Part shown: one piece after another, positions 48,452-57,325 of the stretch
Layout of the letters: each line of letters opens with the position of its first letter
Position numbering within the stretch: position 1 is the stretch's first letter
Source of the DNA: Pseudomonas citrullilanati
Lineage (GTDB): Bacteria > Pseudomonadota > Gammaproteobacteria > Pseudomonadales > Pseudomonadaceae
Assembly: GCF_030580855.1 (NCBI RefSeq)
Contig: NZ_JAUQOP010000014.1
Coordinates: 1 to 64,000 of the forward strand
Direction: 5' to 3'
DNA: 64,000 nt
Position numbers and translations under genes: made by a program
Notes under the pieces: model-generated
Databases searched by the model: none
Seen by the model: the letters and a program-made list of their open reading frames with translations, nothing else
Told to the model about the DNA's origin: nothing

Positions 48452-49741
48452 TTACGGCAACTCGCGACTCGCATAGAACGCACTCAACACTTTCACCAGG
48501 TGCGCCAGGTCATGGCTGCCGCACAGCTCGCGGATCGAGTGCATGGCGAAGGTTGGCAGGCCGATGTCCACGGTGCGCACGCCCAACTGGCTGGCGGTGA
48601 TCGGGCCGATGGTCGAGCCGCAACCCATGTCGCTGCGCACCACGAAGCTTTGCACCGGCACTTCCTCGGCCATGCACAGGTGGCGGAAGAAGCCGGCGGT
48701 TTCGCTGTTGGTGGCGTAGCGCTGGTTGCTGTTGACCTTGATCACCGGCCCGGCGTTGAGCTTGGGGCCATGGTTGGCGTCGTGCTTGTCGGCATAGTTG
48801 GGGTGCACGCCATGGGCATTGTCGGCCGAAACCAGCAGGGATTTCTGGATGGTGCGGACGAACGCTTCACCTTCCGGCAGCAGGCGCCGCAGGGTCTGTT
48901 CGAGCATCGGCCCATCGGCGCCGCACGCCGAGCAGGAGCCGACTTCCTCGTGGTCGTTGCACACCAGCACGCAGGTTTCCTCGGTGTCGGCATTGAGCAG
49001 GGCTTGCAGCCCGGCGTAGCACGACAGCAGGTTGTCCAGGCGGGCGCCGGCGATGAAATCACCGTGCAGACCGATGACCGCGGCGCTCTGGGTGTCGTAG
49101 AAGCTCAGCTCGTAATCGAGCACAACGTCGGCGTTCAAGCCGTGTTCGCGGGCCAGTTGATCGGTGAGCACGGCGCGGAAGTCGACGCGCTCGTCACCGG
49201 CGAACTGGGCGAGGATCGGCGGCAGCTCGTTCTGCGGGTTGATGGCCCAGCCCTGGTTGGCTTCGCGGTTGAGGTGGATGGCCAGGTTCGGGATCGTCGC
49301 GATCGGCGCCTTGAAGTCGATCAACTGGCTCTCGACCTTGCCGTCGCGGCGGAAGGTGACGCGCCCGGCCAGGGACAGGTCGCGGTCGAACCACGGCGCC
49401 AGCAACGCGCCGCCGTAGACTTCCACGCCCAGTTGCCAGAACCCGTGGCGTTGCAGTTCCGGCTGGGGCTTGACCCGCAGGCACGGGCTGTCGGTATGGG
49501 CGCCGACCAGGCGAATGCCATCGTGCAATGGGGCGTGGCGACCCAGCTTGAAGGCGATGATCGAGGAGTCGTTGCGCGTGACGTAATAGCGACCGTTGGC
49601 CTCGGTGGCCCAGGTGTCGCGTTCATCCAGGCGCTGGTAGCCCGCCGCCTCCAGGCGTTGGGCCAGGCTGGCGGTGGCATGGAAAGGGGTGGGGGAGGCC
49701 TTGAGGAAGTCGATCAGGCCCTGGTTCAACTCTGCGCGCAT
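48452..49741 (-). CDS. apeB: M18-family aspartyl aminopeptidase
   Basis: The 429-residue enzyme shows the M18 metal-site motifs: AHTDSP (His82, Asp84), [32 protein letters not shown] with the catalytic Glu pair, and [12 protein letters not shown]. It removes N-terminal Asp/Glu and other residues from peptides in the cytoplasm as a dodecamer in known relatives. It is a single gene in the PA3247 position. Start MRAELNQ is well conserved in the family. Confidence 0.94.
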   Translation of the reverse strand: MRAELNQGLIDFLKASPTPFHATASLAQRLEAAGYQRLDERDTWATEANGRYYVTRNDSSIIAFKLGRHAPLHDGIRLVGAHTDSPCLRVKPQPELQRHGFWQLGVEVYGGALLAPWFDRDLSLAGRVTFRRDGKVESQLIDFKAPIATIPNLAIHLNREANQGWAINPQNELPPILAQFAGDERVDFRAVLTDQLAREHGLNADVVLDYELSFYDTQSAAVIGLHGDFIAGARLDNLLSCYAGLQALLNADTEETCVLVCNDHEEVGSCSACGADGPMLEQTLRRLLPEGEAFVRTIQKSLLVSADNAHGVHPNYADKHDANHGPKLNAGPVIKVNSNQRYATNSETAGFFRHLCMAEEVPVQSFVVRSDMGCGSTIGPITASQLGVRTVDIGLPTFAMHSIRELCGSHDLAHLVKVLSAFYASRELP

Positions 49742-49840
49742 AAGTAACTCCAGACAGCAATGGGCGGGAGTTTACCCCATCGACCGCGTGCATTGCAGGC
49801 ACAATCCCGACGTGAACGCCTCGTCGGTTTTGCGCCTCCA

Positions 49841-50935
49841 TCAAGCCGAGGCGGCGATTCGCTTGCGCAGGTGGGCCAGGATCAGGGCCTTGTCCTGAGG
49901 CCTGGACGGCTCCGGCAGGTGCTGCGGCCAGCGTTCCAGTTGGCCGAACAGCCGCTCTTGGCGCTGCGGGTCCAGGCGCAGGATTTCCCGCGCGGCCGAA
50001 TCCCACCAGTGATGCCGGCAGAGGTCGTAGTACGGATGGCTCGGCGCCGCGCTGCCATACAGCAGGTCGCGGCCGATCTTGCGCGCCGCGCCGCGCTGGT
50101 TGCGCAATTTCCACTTGATCCCCAGGCGTCGCCAGGCGGTCGGGAACGGCTTGCTGCGCGGTACGTCGTGGCAGCGCTGCACCAACTCCGGCCCGAAGGC
50201 TTCCCCATGCTGGGCGAAGAAGTGCGCCTGCATGGTGTGGAAGAAACGTTTCTCGGCGAAGTAGTGATACACATGCCGCTTGGTTTCGCGCACGGTCGCG
50301 TGCCGCAGGCCGAACGAAAGGGCGATCTGCTCGACGGTGTGGATGTCGAAGCCGCCTTCGGTCCATTCATCGATCTGTTCGATGGCCTGGGCCAGCAACC
50401 CGGTATCGTTGTCCGTCACGCCGCACAAGCCGCTGTTGTAGAGCTTGAAGCCGTTGCCCTGGCGCACGCCGTGGGCGGCCAGGCGAGTACCCAGCCGGCG
50501 GTAATCGTCGCGGTCGCACACGGTGTCCCAGTCGTATTCGAAGCTGTCCATCAGGTACTGCCCCGGCTGGATCTGCCGGAACAACAGGTCGGGGTCATCG
50601 AGGAACAGCGTATCGGTGTCGACGAACAGGGTCTTTTGCGCCAATTCCAGGCCCGCCGCGATGGCGCAGGCCTTGCGGCGGTGAATGTAGCCGTGGACGC
50701 CCTGCCATTGGTCCAAAAGCTCGGCGCCCAGGGCCACGGTCTCCACCGGCCAGCCCTGGAAGTCCTCGGGGCGGTCGGTCAGGACGCGGATGCGCGGCAG
50801 GGTCGCTGGATTGCCGTGGGCCAGCGCCGTCAGGATGCTGAACTTGGCCTCATGGCGGTAGACGTCCTGGTTGCCGTAGACCAGGTAGAGCAGCTGGTGG
50901 GGGACTTTGTCGACGGGTGTTTCGTGTAGAGCCAT
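49841..50935 (-). CDS. Glycosyltransferase-like protein with DxD motif
   Basis: The 364-residue protein begins MALHETPVDKVPHQLLYLVY and has a GT-A-like N-terminal half. A FVDTDTLFLDDPDLLF DxD motif (about residues 103-118) would bind metal and nucleotide sugar. LYNSGLCGV then follows, as in GT8-like proteins, and the C-terminal half is basic with helices. No signal or membrane segment is seen. It sits between apeB and rluA on the same strand. The sugar and acceptor are unknown; relatives are annotated as hypothetical proteins. The open frame continues upstream over rluA, but this is a shadow. Confidence 0.8.
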   Translation of the reverse strand: MALHETPVDKVPHQLLYLVYGNQDVYRHEAKFSILTALAHGNPATLPRIRVLTDRPEDFQGWPVETVALGAELLDQWQGVHGYIHRRKACAIAAGLELAQKTLFVDTDTLFLDDPDLLFRQIQPGQYLMDSFEYDWDTVCDRDDYRRLGTRLAAHGVRQGNGFKLYNSGLCGVTDNDTGLLAQAIEQIDEWTEGGFDIHTVEQIALSFGLRHATVRETKRHVYHYFAEKRFFHTMQAHFFAQHGEAFGPELVQRCHDVPRSKPFPTAWRRLGIKWKLRNQRGAARKIGRDLLYGSAAPSHPYYDLCRHHWWDSAAREILRLDPQRQERLFGQLERWPQHLPEPSRPQDKALILAHLRKRIAASA

Positions 50936-50991
50936 AACCGGATTGCCAGATCTTGAATCGAGAAGGGGAGGCTTGTTGCAGGTCGCGGCGG

Positions 50992-51627
50992 TCAGAACGG
51001 CGCCGGGCATTCGAAGCGCAGGCGCTCGCCGCTCAGTGGATGGGTGAAGCTCAGCATGCTGGCGTGCAGGCACAGGCGTGGCCAGGCGGCCAGGGCTTGC
51101 GGGTGGGCGTAGAGCCCGTCGCCCAGCAACGGATGACCGATGGACAGCATGTGCACGCGCAACTGGTGCGAGCGTCCGGTGATGGGCGTCAGCTCGACCC
51201 GGCACCAGTCGCCGCAACGCTCCAGCACGCGCCAGAACGTCAGGGCGTGCTTGCCATGTTCGTGGTCCACCACGTGGCGGGGCTTGGTCGGCGGGTCGTA
51301 GCGCAGCGGCAGGTCGATGCTGCCGCTGTCCAGCGCCGGTTGGCCCCAGCACAGCGCCGTGTAGGCCTTTTCGGTTTCGCGGTCGTGAAACTGCCGGGAC
51401 AGTTCGCGATGGCTGTCCGGGTCGCGGGCCAGCAGGATGATGCCGGAGGTTTCCCAGTCCAGTCGGTGCACGATTCGCGCTTCCGGATAGCCGTTTTCCA
51501 GCAGGCGGGTGATCAGGCAGTCCTTGTTGTCGTCGGCCCGTCCGGGCACGGACAACAGCAGGGTCGGCTTGTCGACCACCAGCACGGCGGCGTCCTGGTG
51601 GATGATGCGAATGTTGGACAAGGGCAT
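50992..51627 (-). CDS. rluA: RluA-family rRNA/tRNA pseudouridine synthase
   Basis: The 211-residue enzyme has the catalytic motif IVHRLDWETSGIILLARD, with the nucleophilic Asp in HRLD (about residue 57), LPLRYDPPTKPRHVVDHEHG, and the TGRSHQLRVHM RNA-binding loop. It isomerises uridine in 23S rRNA (U746) and some tRNAs. ATG 51627 is chosen over an in-frame start nine codons upstream because family members start at MPLSNI. It lies 193 bases downstream of minE and separated from it by a REPIN. Confidence 0.92.
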   Translation of the reverse strand: MPLSNIRIIHQDAAVLVVDKPTLLLSVPGRADDNKDCLITRLLENGYPEARIVHRLDWETSGIILLARDPDSHRELSRQFHDRETEKAYTALCWGQPALDSGSIDLPLRYDPPTKPRHVVDHEHGKHALTFWRVLERCGDWCRVELTPITGRSHQLRVHMLSIGHPLLGDGLYAHPQALAAWPRLCLHASMLSFTHPLSGERLRFECPAPF

Positions 51628-51680
51628 TGCGGACAGTCTCTTTACAAACGCCAACGGCGGCTCGGGCCCTTTTTCCTAAA

Positions 51681-51773
51681 CCTGTGGGAGCAAAGCTTGC
51701 TCGCGATATAAACGACACGGTCTGTCGGTCAGGACCGGTTGACGCTATCGCGAGCAAGCTTTGCTCCCACAGG
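51681..51773. repeat. REPIN between minE and rluA
   Basis: CCTGTGGGAGCAAAGCTTGC and its reverse complement enclose about 50 bases downstream of the minCDE genes. Confidence 0.85.
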
Positions 51774-51819
51774 GAGAAGGACTCAGGGACCCGAGCCGCC
51801 GTGGCTTTTGCTGGATCGA

Positions 51820-52074
51820 TCAGCGATCCGGCAGGGTGATATTGAGTTCCAGGATCGAGCAGCTGCCCTGGCTTTCGAGTGCCACGTGCACGTCATCGCT
51901 GCCGATGTTCACGTACTTGCGGATCACTTCCACCAGTTCCTTCTGCAAGGCCGGCAGGTAGTCAGGGGTACTGCGTTGGCCGCGTTCGTGCGCCACGATG
52001 ATCTGTAGACGCTCTTTCGCGACCGAGGCGGTACTGGGCTTTTTGTTGGCACGAAAGAAGTCAAAAAGATTCAT
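51820..52074 (-). CDS. minE: Cell division topological specificity factor MinE
   Basis: The 84-residue protein has the N-terminal membrane/MinD-binding segment ([20 protein letters not shown]) and anti-MinCD helix ([12 protein letters not shown]). The dimerisation domain follows ([17 protein letters not shown]). It stimulates MinD ATPase so that MinCD oscillates and division is restricted to midcell. Its ATG overlaps the minD stop by one base. Confidence 0.97.
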   Translation of the reverse strand: MNLFDFFRANKKPSTASVAKERLQIIVAHERGQRSTPDYLPALQKELVEVIRKYVNIGSDDVHVALESQGSCSILELNITLPDR

Positions 52075-52886
52075 TACCTACCTCCAAACAGGCGCTCGAA
52101 GAAACCTTTCTTCGTTACATCGAGGAATCGATGCTCCACGGTCTTGCCCAACAGGCGATCGACGGCATCGCTGTACGCCTGGCCGGCGTCGCTCTGGTCG
52201 TCGAGGATCACCGGCACGCCGGAGTTGGAGGCCTTGAGTACCGCTTGGGATTCGGGAATCACGCCCAGCAGGGTCACGGCGAGGATTTCCTTGACGTCCT
52301 CGACGCCGAGCATCTCGCCGTCGCTGACCCGTTGCGGGTTGTAGCGGGTCAGCAGCAGGTGTTCCTTGATCGGCTCCTCGCCGTTCTCGGCGCGGCGGGA
52401 CTTGCTCGCCAGCAGGCCCAGCATGCGGTCGGAGTCGCGGACAGACGACACTTCCGGGTTGGTCACCACGATCGCCTCGTCGGCGAAGTACATGGCCAGG
52501 TGGGCACCTTTCTCGATACCGGCCGGGGAGTCGCAGACCACGAACTCGAAGTCTTCCTTGAGTTGCATCAGGACTTTTTCCACGCCTTCCTGGGTCAGCG
52601 CGTCCTTGTCGCGGGTCTGGCTGGCGGCCAGGACGTAGAGGTTCTCAAGGCGCTTGTCCTTGATCAGGGCCTGTTGCAGGTTCGCTTCGCCGTTGACCAC
52701 GTTGACGAAGTCATAGACCACGCGACGCTCGCAACCCATGATCAGGTCGAGGTTACGCAGGCCGACGTCGAAGTCGACGATGACTGTCTTGTGCCCACGC
52801 AGAGCGAGGCCGGTACCGATAGCGGCGCTGGTGGTGGTCTTACCCACACCACCCTTGCCGGATGTAACCACGAGAATCTTGGCCAA
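52074..52886 (-). CDS. minD: Septum site-determining ATPase MinD
   Basis: The 270-residue ATPase has the deviant Walker [10 protein letters not shown] (residues 10-18), switch [16 protein letters not shown], and [13 protein letters not shown]. Its C-terminal amphipathic membrane-targeting helix is [11 protein letters not shown]. It starts with TTG at 52886, supported by AGGGGTG upstream and by the invariant [14 protein letters not shown]-terminus. It binds membranes with MinC and is released by MinE. Confidence 0.97.
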   Translation of the reverse strand: MAKILVVTSGKGGVGKTTTSAAIGTGLALRGHKTVIVDFDVGLRNLDLIMGCERRVVYDFVNVVNGEANLQQALIKDKRLENLYVLAASQTRDKDALTQEGVEKVLMQLKEDFEFVVCDSPAGIEKGAHLAMYFADEAIVVTNPEVSSVRDSDRMLGLLASKSRRAENGEEPIKEHLLLTRYNPQRVSDGEMLGVEDVKEILAVTLLGVIPESQAVLKASNSGVPVILDDQSDAGQAYSDAVDRLLGKTVEHRFLDVTKKGFFERLFGGR

Positions 52887-52990
52887 GGTGTTTCACCCCT
52901 AAGGAAAAAGGACTTTGTCAGCCCCTGAAGAACATCTCTGGAAAACTGCGGCAAGTGGACAGGCCTGGCTGGAGTCGGACTTGGGGCGGG

Positions 52991-53007
52991 GTTTACCTCC
53001 GGTAAAC
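52991..53007. other. Hairpin GTTTACC-TCC-GGTAAAC between minC and minD
   Basis: A perfect 7-bp inverted repeat with a three-base loop lies in the 200-base gap between minC and minD. No T-run follows. It could be an operator for a minDE promoter or an mRNA processing element. Confidence 0.4.
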
Positions 53008-53086
53008 ACTGCCTGGTCCTGTTCCGGCGTCGTTAAAGCCGTTTTCGCTGCGTTTTAGAGATGCTTGGAAAATGCGGCAGTATCCG

Positions 53087-53824
53087 TTAAAGCCGAATGA
53101 TGTTCAACACGTCGCCCGACAGGCTGATCTGCACGCCGGCCCCCCACAGCGGGTCGCGGCGCAAATCCTCGGAGACCTTGTACTGCCCGGCGATGGAAAC
53201 CAGTTCAGCGCTCAATTGCTGACAGAAGATCCTGGCTTTCGTATCACCCTTGACGCCAGCCAGCGCGCGACCGCGCATCGGGCCGTATACATGGATGTTG
53301 CCATCGGCCAGAAGTTCCGCACCCGGGCTGACCGACGAGACGATGACCAGGTCGCCACCCTGGGCATAGACCTGCTGGCCACCGCGCACCGGCGCGGTGA
53401 TGACCCGCGTCGGCTTGACGGTGGGCTCGGGCGGTTTTTCCGGGGCTTTCTTCGCTTCGACCGGGCCCGGTTCCAGCACCCGCTCGCGGGCACCGGACGG
53501 CGGCAGCACCGGGATGTCCACGGCGATGGCGGCGGCGATATCCTCGATGCGGCTGGCGCGGATGGCCAGGGTGCGCAGGCCGTGGTGGCGGCACACGCGC
53601 ATCAGGCCCGGCAGGTCGACCGAGCCTTCGCCGGCGGGGAGTTTGTCCAGGGCCAGCACCAGCGGGGCATTGCTGAAGAAATTCGGTGCCTGGGCGACTT
53701 TCGCCGCCAACTGCCGGTCAAGGGCCTCCAGGTCGTTGCGGGCCAGCTCCAGCACCGTAATGGCGAGCATGCTGCCCTTCAACTGGAACACGGGATCTTG
53801 GTCTAGCGGTTCGGTTTGGCTCAT
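53087..53824 (-). CDS. minC: Septum site-determining protein MinC
   Basis: The 245-residue protein has an N-terminal FtsZ-inhibiting domain ([20 protein letters not shown]) and a Pro-rich linker (about 117-140). The C-terminal beta-helix domain follows ([40 protein letters not shown]), which binds MinD. Start [10 protein letters not shown] at 53824 is used; the frame extends eight codons further. minC leads the minC-minD-minE order; the 200-base gap to minD is large for an operon. Confidence 0.95.
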   Translation of the reverse strand: MSQTEPLDQDPVFQLKGSMLAITVLELARNDLEALDRQLAAKVAQAPNFFSNAPLVLALDKLPAGEGSVDLPGLMRVCRHHGLRTLAIRASRIEDIAAAIAVDIPVLPPSGARERVLEPGPVEAKKAPEKPPEPTVKPTRVITAPVRGGQQVYAQGGDLVIVSSVSPGAELLADGNIHVYGPMRGRALAGVKGDTKARIFCQQLSAELVSIAGQYKVSEDLRRDPLWGAGVQISLSGDVLNIIRL

Positions 53825-53942
53825 GGTCGGCGTACAACGACTTGTCACTAAAAGTGCCGAGACTTATAACGAGATCGTCCGCGAGCCGCAAGCCGGGTCG
53901 AACGATGTAGAATGCGCGGCCCATGTCTTTGTGGAAGCTGTA

Positions 53943-54875
53943 ATGGATCGCCCGCGTTTTCGAGCTGCTTTTTTTCATCCGCGTTTCTGGCCGCTGTGGT
54001 GCGGCCTGGGGCTGCTGTGGCTGGTGGTCCAGCTGCCTTATCCGTGGCTGCTGTGGGTCGGTCGTGCCCTGGGTGCGCTGATGTACCGGTTCGCCGGCGA
54101 CAGGCGGCGCATCGCCCGGCGCAACCTGGAGCTGTGTTTCCCGCAAAAGTCCGCGGCCGAGCGCAAGCGGCTGCTCAAGGAAAACTTCGCCTCCACCGGC
54201 ATCGCCTTCTTCGAAATGGCCATGAGCTGGTGGTGGTCGCGTTCGCGCCTGGCGAAGCTGGCCCACGTCGAAGGGCTGGAACATCTCAAGCAGGCCCAGC
54301 GCGAGGGCAAGGGCGTGATCCTGATGGCGCTGCATTTCACCACCCTGGAAATCGGCGCGGCCTTGCTCGGCCAGCAGCACACCATCGACGGCATGTACCG
54401 CGAACACAAGAACCCGCTGTTCGACTTCATCCAGCGCCGGGGTCGCGAGCGGCACAACCTCGACTCCCTGGCGGTGGAGCGTGACGACGTGCGCGGCATG
54501 CTCAAGCTGCTGCGCGCCGGCCGGGCGATCTGGTACGCGCCGGACCAGGACTACGGCGCCAAGCAGAGCGTGTTTGTGCCACTCTTCGGCATCCAGGCGG
54601 CGACGGTCACCGCGACCACCAAGTTCGCCCGCCTGGGCAAGGCGCTCGTCGTGCCGTTCATCCAGGAGCGCCTGGCCGATGGCCGTGGCTATCGCCTGGT
54701 GATCCAGGCGCCGCTGGACGATTTTCCGGGCGAGTCCGAGGCGGCCGATTGCCTGCGGATCAACCAGTGGGTCGAGCAATCGGTGCGCACCTGCCCCGAG
54801 CAATACCTCTGGGCCCACCGGCGCTTCAAGAGCCGCCCGCCGGGTGAGCCGAAGCTGTACGACAAGCGTGGTTGA
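53943..54875 (+). CDS. htrB: Lipid A biosynthesis lauroyl acyltransferase (HtrB/LpxL family)
   Basis: The 310-residue protein has one N-terminal membrane helix (residues 15-38) and the HX4E acyltransferase motif HFTTLE (His131, Glu136). PDQDYGAKQSVFVPLFG and YLWAHRRFKSRPPGE at the C-terminus are typical of HtrB/LpxL. It adds a secondary acyl chain to lipid A at the inner membrane. Divergent from minC, in the place of PAO1 PA3242 (an HtrB paralog), so the symbol is by family and position; the exact acyl chain and site are not known. Confidence 0.9.
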   Translation: MDRPRFRAAFFHPRFWPLWCGLGLLWLVVQLPYPWLLWVGRALGALMYRFAGDRRRIARRNLELCFPQKSAAERKRLLKENFASTGIAFFEMAMSWWWSRSRLAKLAHVEGLEHLKQAQREGKGVILMALHFTTLEIGAALLGQQHTIDGMYREHKNPLFDFIQRRGRERHNLDSLAVERDDVRGMLKLLRAGRAIWYAPDQDYGAKQSVFVPLFGIQAATVTATTKFARLGKALVVPFIQERLADGRGYRLVIQAPLDDFPGESEAADCLRINQWVEQSVRTCPEQYLWAHRRFKSRPPGEPKLYDKRG

Positions 54876-54923
54876 AACGGCATTTCGCCATTTTTTACGT
54901 CACCCCGAGCACGGAGCATTGCG

Positions 54924-56081
54924 ATGACCCCAGCTGAACCCGTTACAGGTTTGATTCTTTCCGGTGGCGGGGCTCGGGCAGCGTATCAAGTGGGGGTATT
55001 GGCGGCGATTGCCGAGTTGTTGCCCGAGGGCGGGCAGAACCCGTTCCCGGTGATCGTCGGCACCTCGGCGGGGGCGATCAACGCCGTCAGCCTGGCGAGC
55101 GGGGCGATGGATTTCAAGATCGCCATCGAACGGCTGACGGCGTTCTGGCGAACGGTGCGCAGCCACCAGGTGATGCGCAGCGACTGGCGCGGCGTGCTGG
55201 GCCAGGCAACGCGCTTCATCACCCACAGCCTGCTTGGGCTGGGGGCCAAGTTGCCGGTGGCGCTGGTCGACAGTTCGCCGTTGCGGGCGCTGCTGGAGGC
55301 ACAGTTCCATGCCTCGGGCATCGAGCAGGCCATTGCCGAGCAGCAACTGCGGGCGGTGGCGGTGACGGCGTTCGGCTACGAATCCGGCCAGGCCGTGACG
55401 TTCTACCAGGGACGCGGCACCATCGATGCCTGGCTGCGGCATCGACGCATCGGTGTACCGACGCCGCTGTCGGTGGAGCACCTGCTCGCCAGCTCGGCGA
55501 TCCCGCTGTTGTTCGCCCCGGTCAAGATCGGCCCGCAATACTTCGGCGACGGCGCGGTGCGCCAGTCGGCGCCGATCAGCCCGGCCCTGCATCTGGGCGC
55601 CAACCGCGTGCTGGTGATCGGCGTCAGCGGCAACCCCCGGGGGGCGGGAGGCAAGGATCCCATGTCGAGCAGCTACACCGGCCTGCAACCGACCCTGGCG
55701 CAGATCGGTGGGCACATGCTCAACAGTACGTTCATCGACAGCCTGGAAAGCGACATCGAGTTGCTGCAGCGCCTGAACGGCTTCAGCCACCTGTTGCCCG
55801 ATGACGTCCCGGCCCATGCCCTGGGTGCGGCGCCCGTGGAAGTGCTGGTGATTTCCCCGAGCCAGCCCATCGACGAGATCGCCGCGCGCCATCGCCACGA
55901 GCTGCCCCGTGCGTTGCGGGTATTCCTGCGCGGCCCGGGCGCGACCAAGACCAGCGGCGCGGGGGTGCTGAGCTACCTGTTGTTCGAAGCGGGGTACTGC
56001 AGCGAGCTGATCGAGCTGGGCCGCCAGGACGCGCTGGCGCAGCGCGAGGCGTTGACTCGGTTCCTGGGGTTGGCCCAGTGA
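54924..56081 (+). CDS. Patatin-like phospholipase
   Basis: The 385-residue protein has the patatin catalytic set: oxyanion loop GLILSGGGARAAYQVGVL (from residue 9), nucleophile Ser48 in VGTSAG, and Asp209 in FGDGAVRQSAPISPAL. The C-terminal third has no recognised domain. It hydrolyses acyl esters of phospholipids; there is no signal peptide, and patatins of this type are usually cytoplasmic or membrane-associated. It follows the lipid A acyltransferase gene by 48 bases, so the two may be cotranscribed. It corresponds by context to PAO1 PA3241. Confidence 0.9.
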   Translation: MTPAEPVTGLILSGGGARAAYQVGVLAAIAELLPEGGQNPFPVIVGTSAGAINAVSLASGAMDFKIAIERLTAFWRTVRSHQVMRSDWRGVLGQATRFITHSLLGLGAKLPVALVDSSPLRALLEAQFHASGIEQAIAEQQLRAVAVTAFGYESGQAVTFYQGRGTIDAWLRHRRIGVPTPLSVEHLLASSAIPLLFAPVKIGPQYFGDGAVRQSAPISPALHLGANRVLVIGVSGNPRGAGGKDPMSSSYTGLQPTLAQIGGHMLNSTFIDSLESDIELLQRLNGFSHLLPDDVPAHALGAAPVEVLVISPSQPIDEIAARHRHELPRALRVFLRGPGATKTSGAGVLSYLLFEAGYCSELIELGRQDALAQREALTRFLGLAQ

Positions 56082-56103
56082 TGCGGTAGCGGGTCTACCG
56101 CCA

Positions 56104-56127
56104 TCGCGAGCAGGCTCGCTCCCACAG
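56104..56127. repeat. Single REP half-element
   Basis: ATCGCGAGCAGGCTCGCTCC plus CACA, an unpaired copy of the GTGGGAGC REP sequence, directly after the patatin gene. Confidence 0.75.
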
Positions 56128-56158
56128 AGGATCTATGCCGAGGACGAACCTCGACCCG

Positions 56159-56249
56159 TGTGGGAGCGGGCTTGCCCGTGAAGACGGCGGCACAGCCGAC
56201 ATCCATGTTTGGCTGACCGTCCGCTTTCGCGGGCAAGCCCGCTCCCACA
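56159..56249. repeat. REPIN
   Basis: TGTGGGAGCGGGCTTGCCCG and its reverse complement enclose about 50 bases, downstream of the Tsx-like porin gene. Confidence 0.85.
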
Positions 56250-56284
56250 AAAGCCATGGGGGGCTTTTTGATCCCGATGAACGA

Positions 56285-57070
56285 TCAGAAATGGTACTTC
56301 AGCAAAAAGCTGGTATTGCTCTGGTTGGTCTTGAACCCATCGCTGTCTTCGATCGCGTATTTGTTCTTCCAGTAGTCGTATTCCACACCGACATACAATT
56401 GCTTGGCGCCCAGGTTCAGCGCCTTGCCCAGGTCATATTTGATCTGCGGGTTGATGTGCAGGTTGGCGTGGTAGGTGCCCCGGGCGTTGGTGTCGTTGTC
56501 CACCACCCAGTCGATGAAACCGTCGATCAGGAGGTCGGATGAACCCATGGGGATGGTGTAGGCCCATGTCGGAGTGATCTGCCAGACGTTGTCGCCGGGG
56601 CGCGAACCTTCGGTCTGGCGGTTGTAGATGTTCAGCTGGAAGTAGTCGAAGCCGGGAATCGCCAGGTCGAAGCCCGGGCCGATCAGGTACGACTCGTTGT
56701 CGCCTTCGCCGAACTCATAGGTCATCGCCAGCAGCACGTCCTTGATCGGCCCCACGGCCAGCTTCTGGTCGAACAGCTTGCCGAACGACAGCCGTGGGCT
56801 GAACTCGCCGTAATAGGTGTTCGGGCCGGCATTGCTGTCTTCCATGCCGTTGTAGAAGATCCGATCGAGGAAGAAGAAGTTGTCCCCGTATTTCCAGGCG
56901 TCGGCGTGCTCGAACGTCACGGTCTGCTGGATGCGCGGGTTGACCTGGAAGTCCTTGCCGTACAGGTAGGTCAGGCTGTTGTTCTGCCACTGGAACAGGT
57001 CGTCGGCCATGGCCTGGCCGCCGGCCAGCAGGGATCCGGCGATCAACAACGGGGTGTACTTACGTTTCAT
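56285..57070 (-). CDS. Tsx/OmpK-family nucleoside channel-like outer membrane protein
   Basis: The 261-residue precursor has a signal peptide (MKRKYTPLLIAGSLLAGGQA). A 12-stranded barrel sequence follows with the Tsx/OmpK family start (LFQWQNNSLTYLYGKDF), DRIFYNGMED, and a terminal aromatic residue (LLKYHF). Tsx channels pass nucleosides. Next to the urate/allantoin genes it probably admits purines or ureides, an inference from position. ATG 57070 begins the signal peptide; five upstream residues in frame are not needed. Confidence 0.88.
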   Translation of the reverse strand: MKRKYTPLLIAGSLLAGGQAMADDLFQWQNNSLTYLYGKDFQVNPRIQQTVTFEHADAWKYGDNFFFLDRIFYNGMEDSNAGPNTYYGEFSPRLSFGKLFDQKLAVGPIKDVLLAMTYEFGEGDNESYLIGPGFDLAIPGFDYFQLNIYNRQTEGSRPGDNVWQITPTWAYTIPMGSSDLLIDGFIDWVVDNDTNARGTYHANLHINPQIKYDLGKALNLGAKQLYVGVEYDYWKNKYAIEDSDGFKTNQSNTSFLLKYHF

Positions 57071-57110
57071 TCGGTGTGCTCTCAAAGGTAAGGGGCTGTG
57101 TTTTTGTTAT

Positions 57111-57138
57111 TGGCGTCAGGGTGCGACGCCTTTTTCTT
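57111..57138 (+). terminator. Plus-strand intrinsic terminator with no upstream plus-strand gene
   Basis: GGCGTC-AGGGTGC-GACGCC followed by TTTTTCTTT is a good terminator for rightward transcription. It lies in the gap between the leftward Tsx-like and puuD genes, so the transcript it ends is unknown. Confidence 0.6.
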
Positions 57139-57325
57139 TACGAAAGAAACAACCGTATGGTCAGCTTTTTGTGGGTGACAAAGGCTGACCGCAAGCGCTG
57201 GGCCAGAGCCTGTGGGCGAAGTGTGTCCGTTGGGGGCTGGTCAGGTGTCCAGGCGAGGGCAGGTCGGCCGGCCAGGTGCCGGTCGACCTGCGTCACGCAG
57301 GACGAGGGAGCGGTTCGACGCAGGG

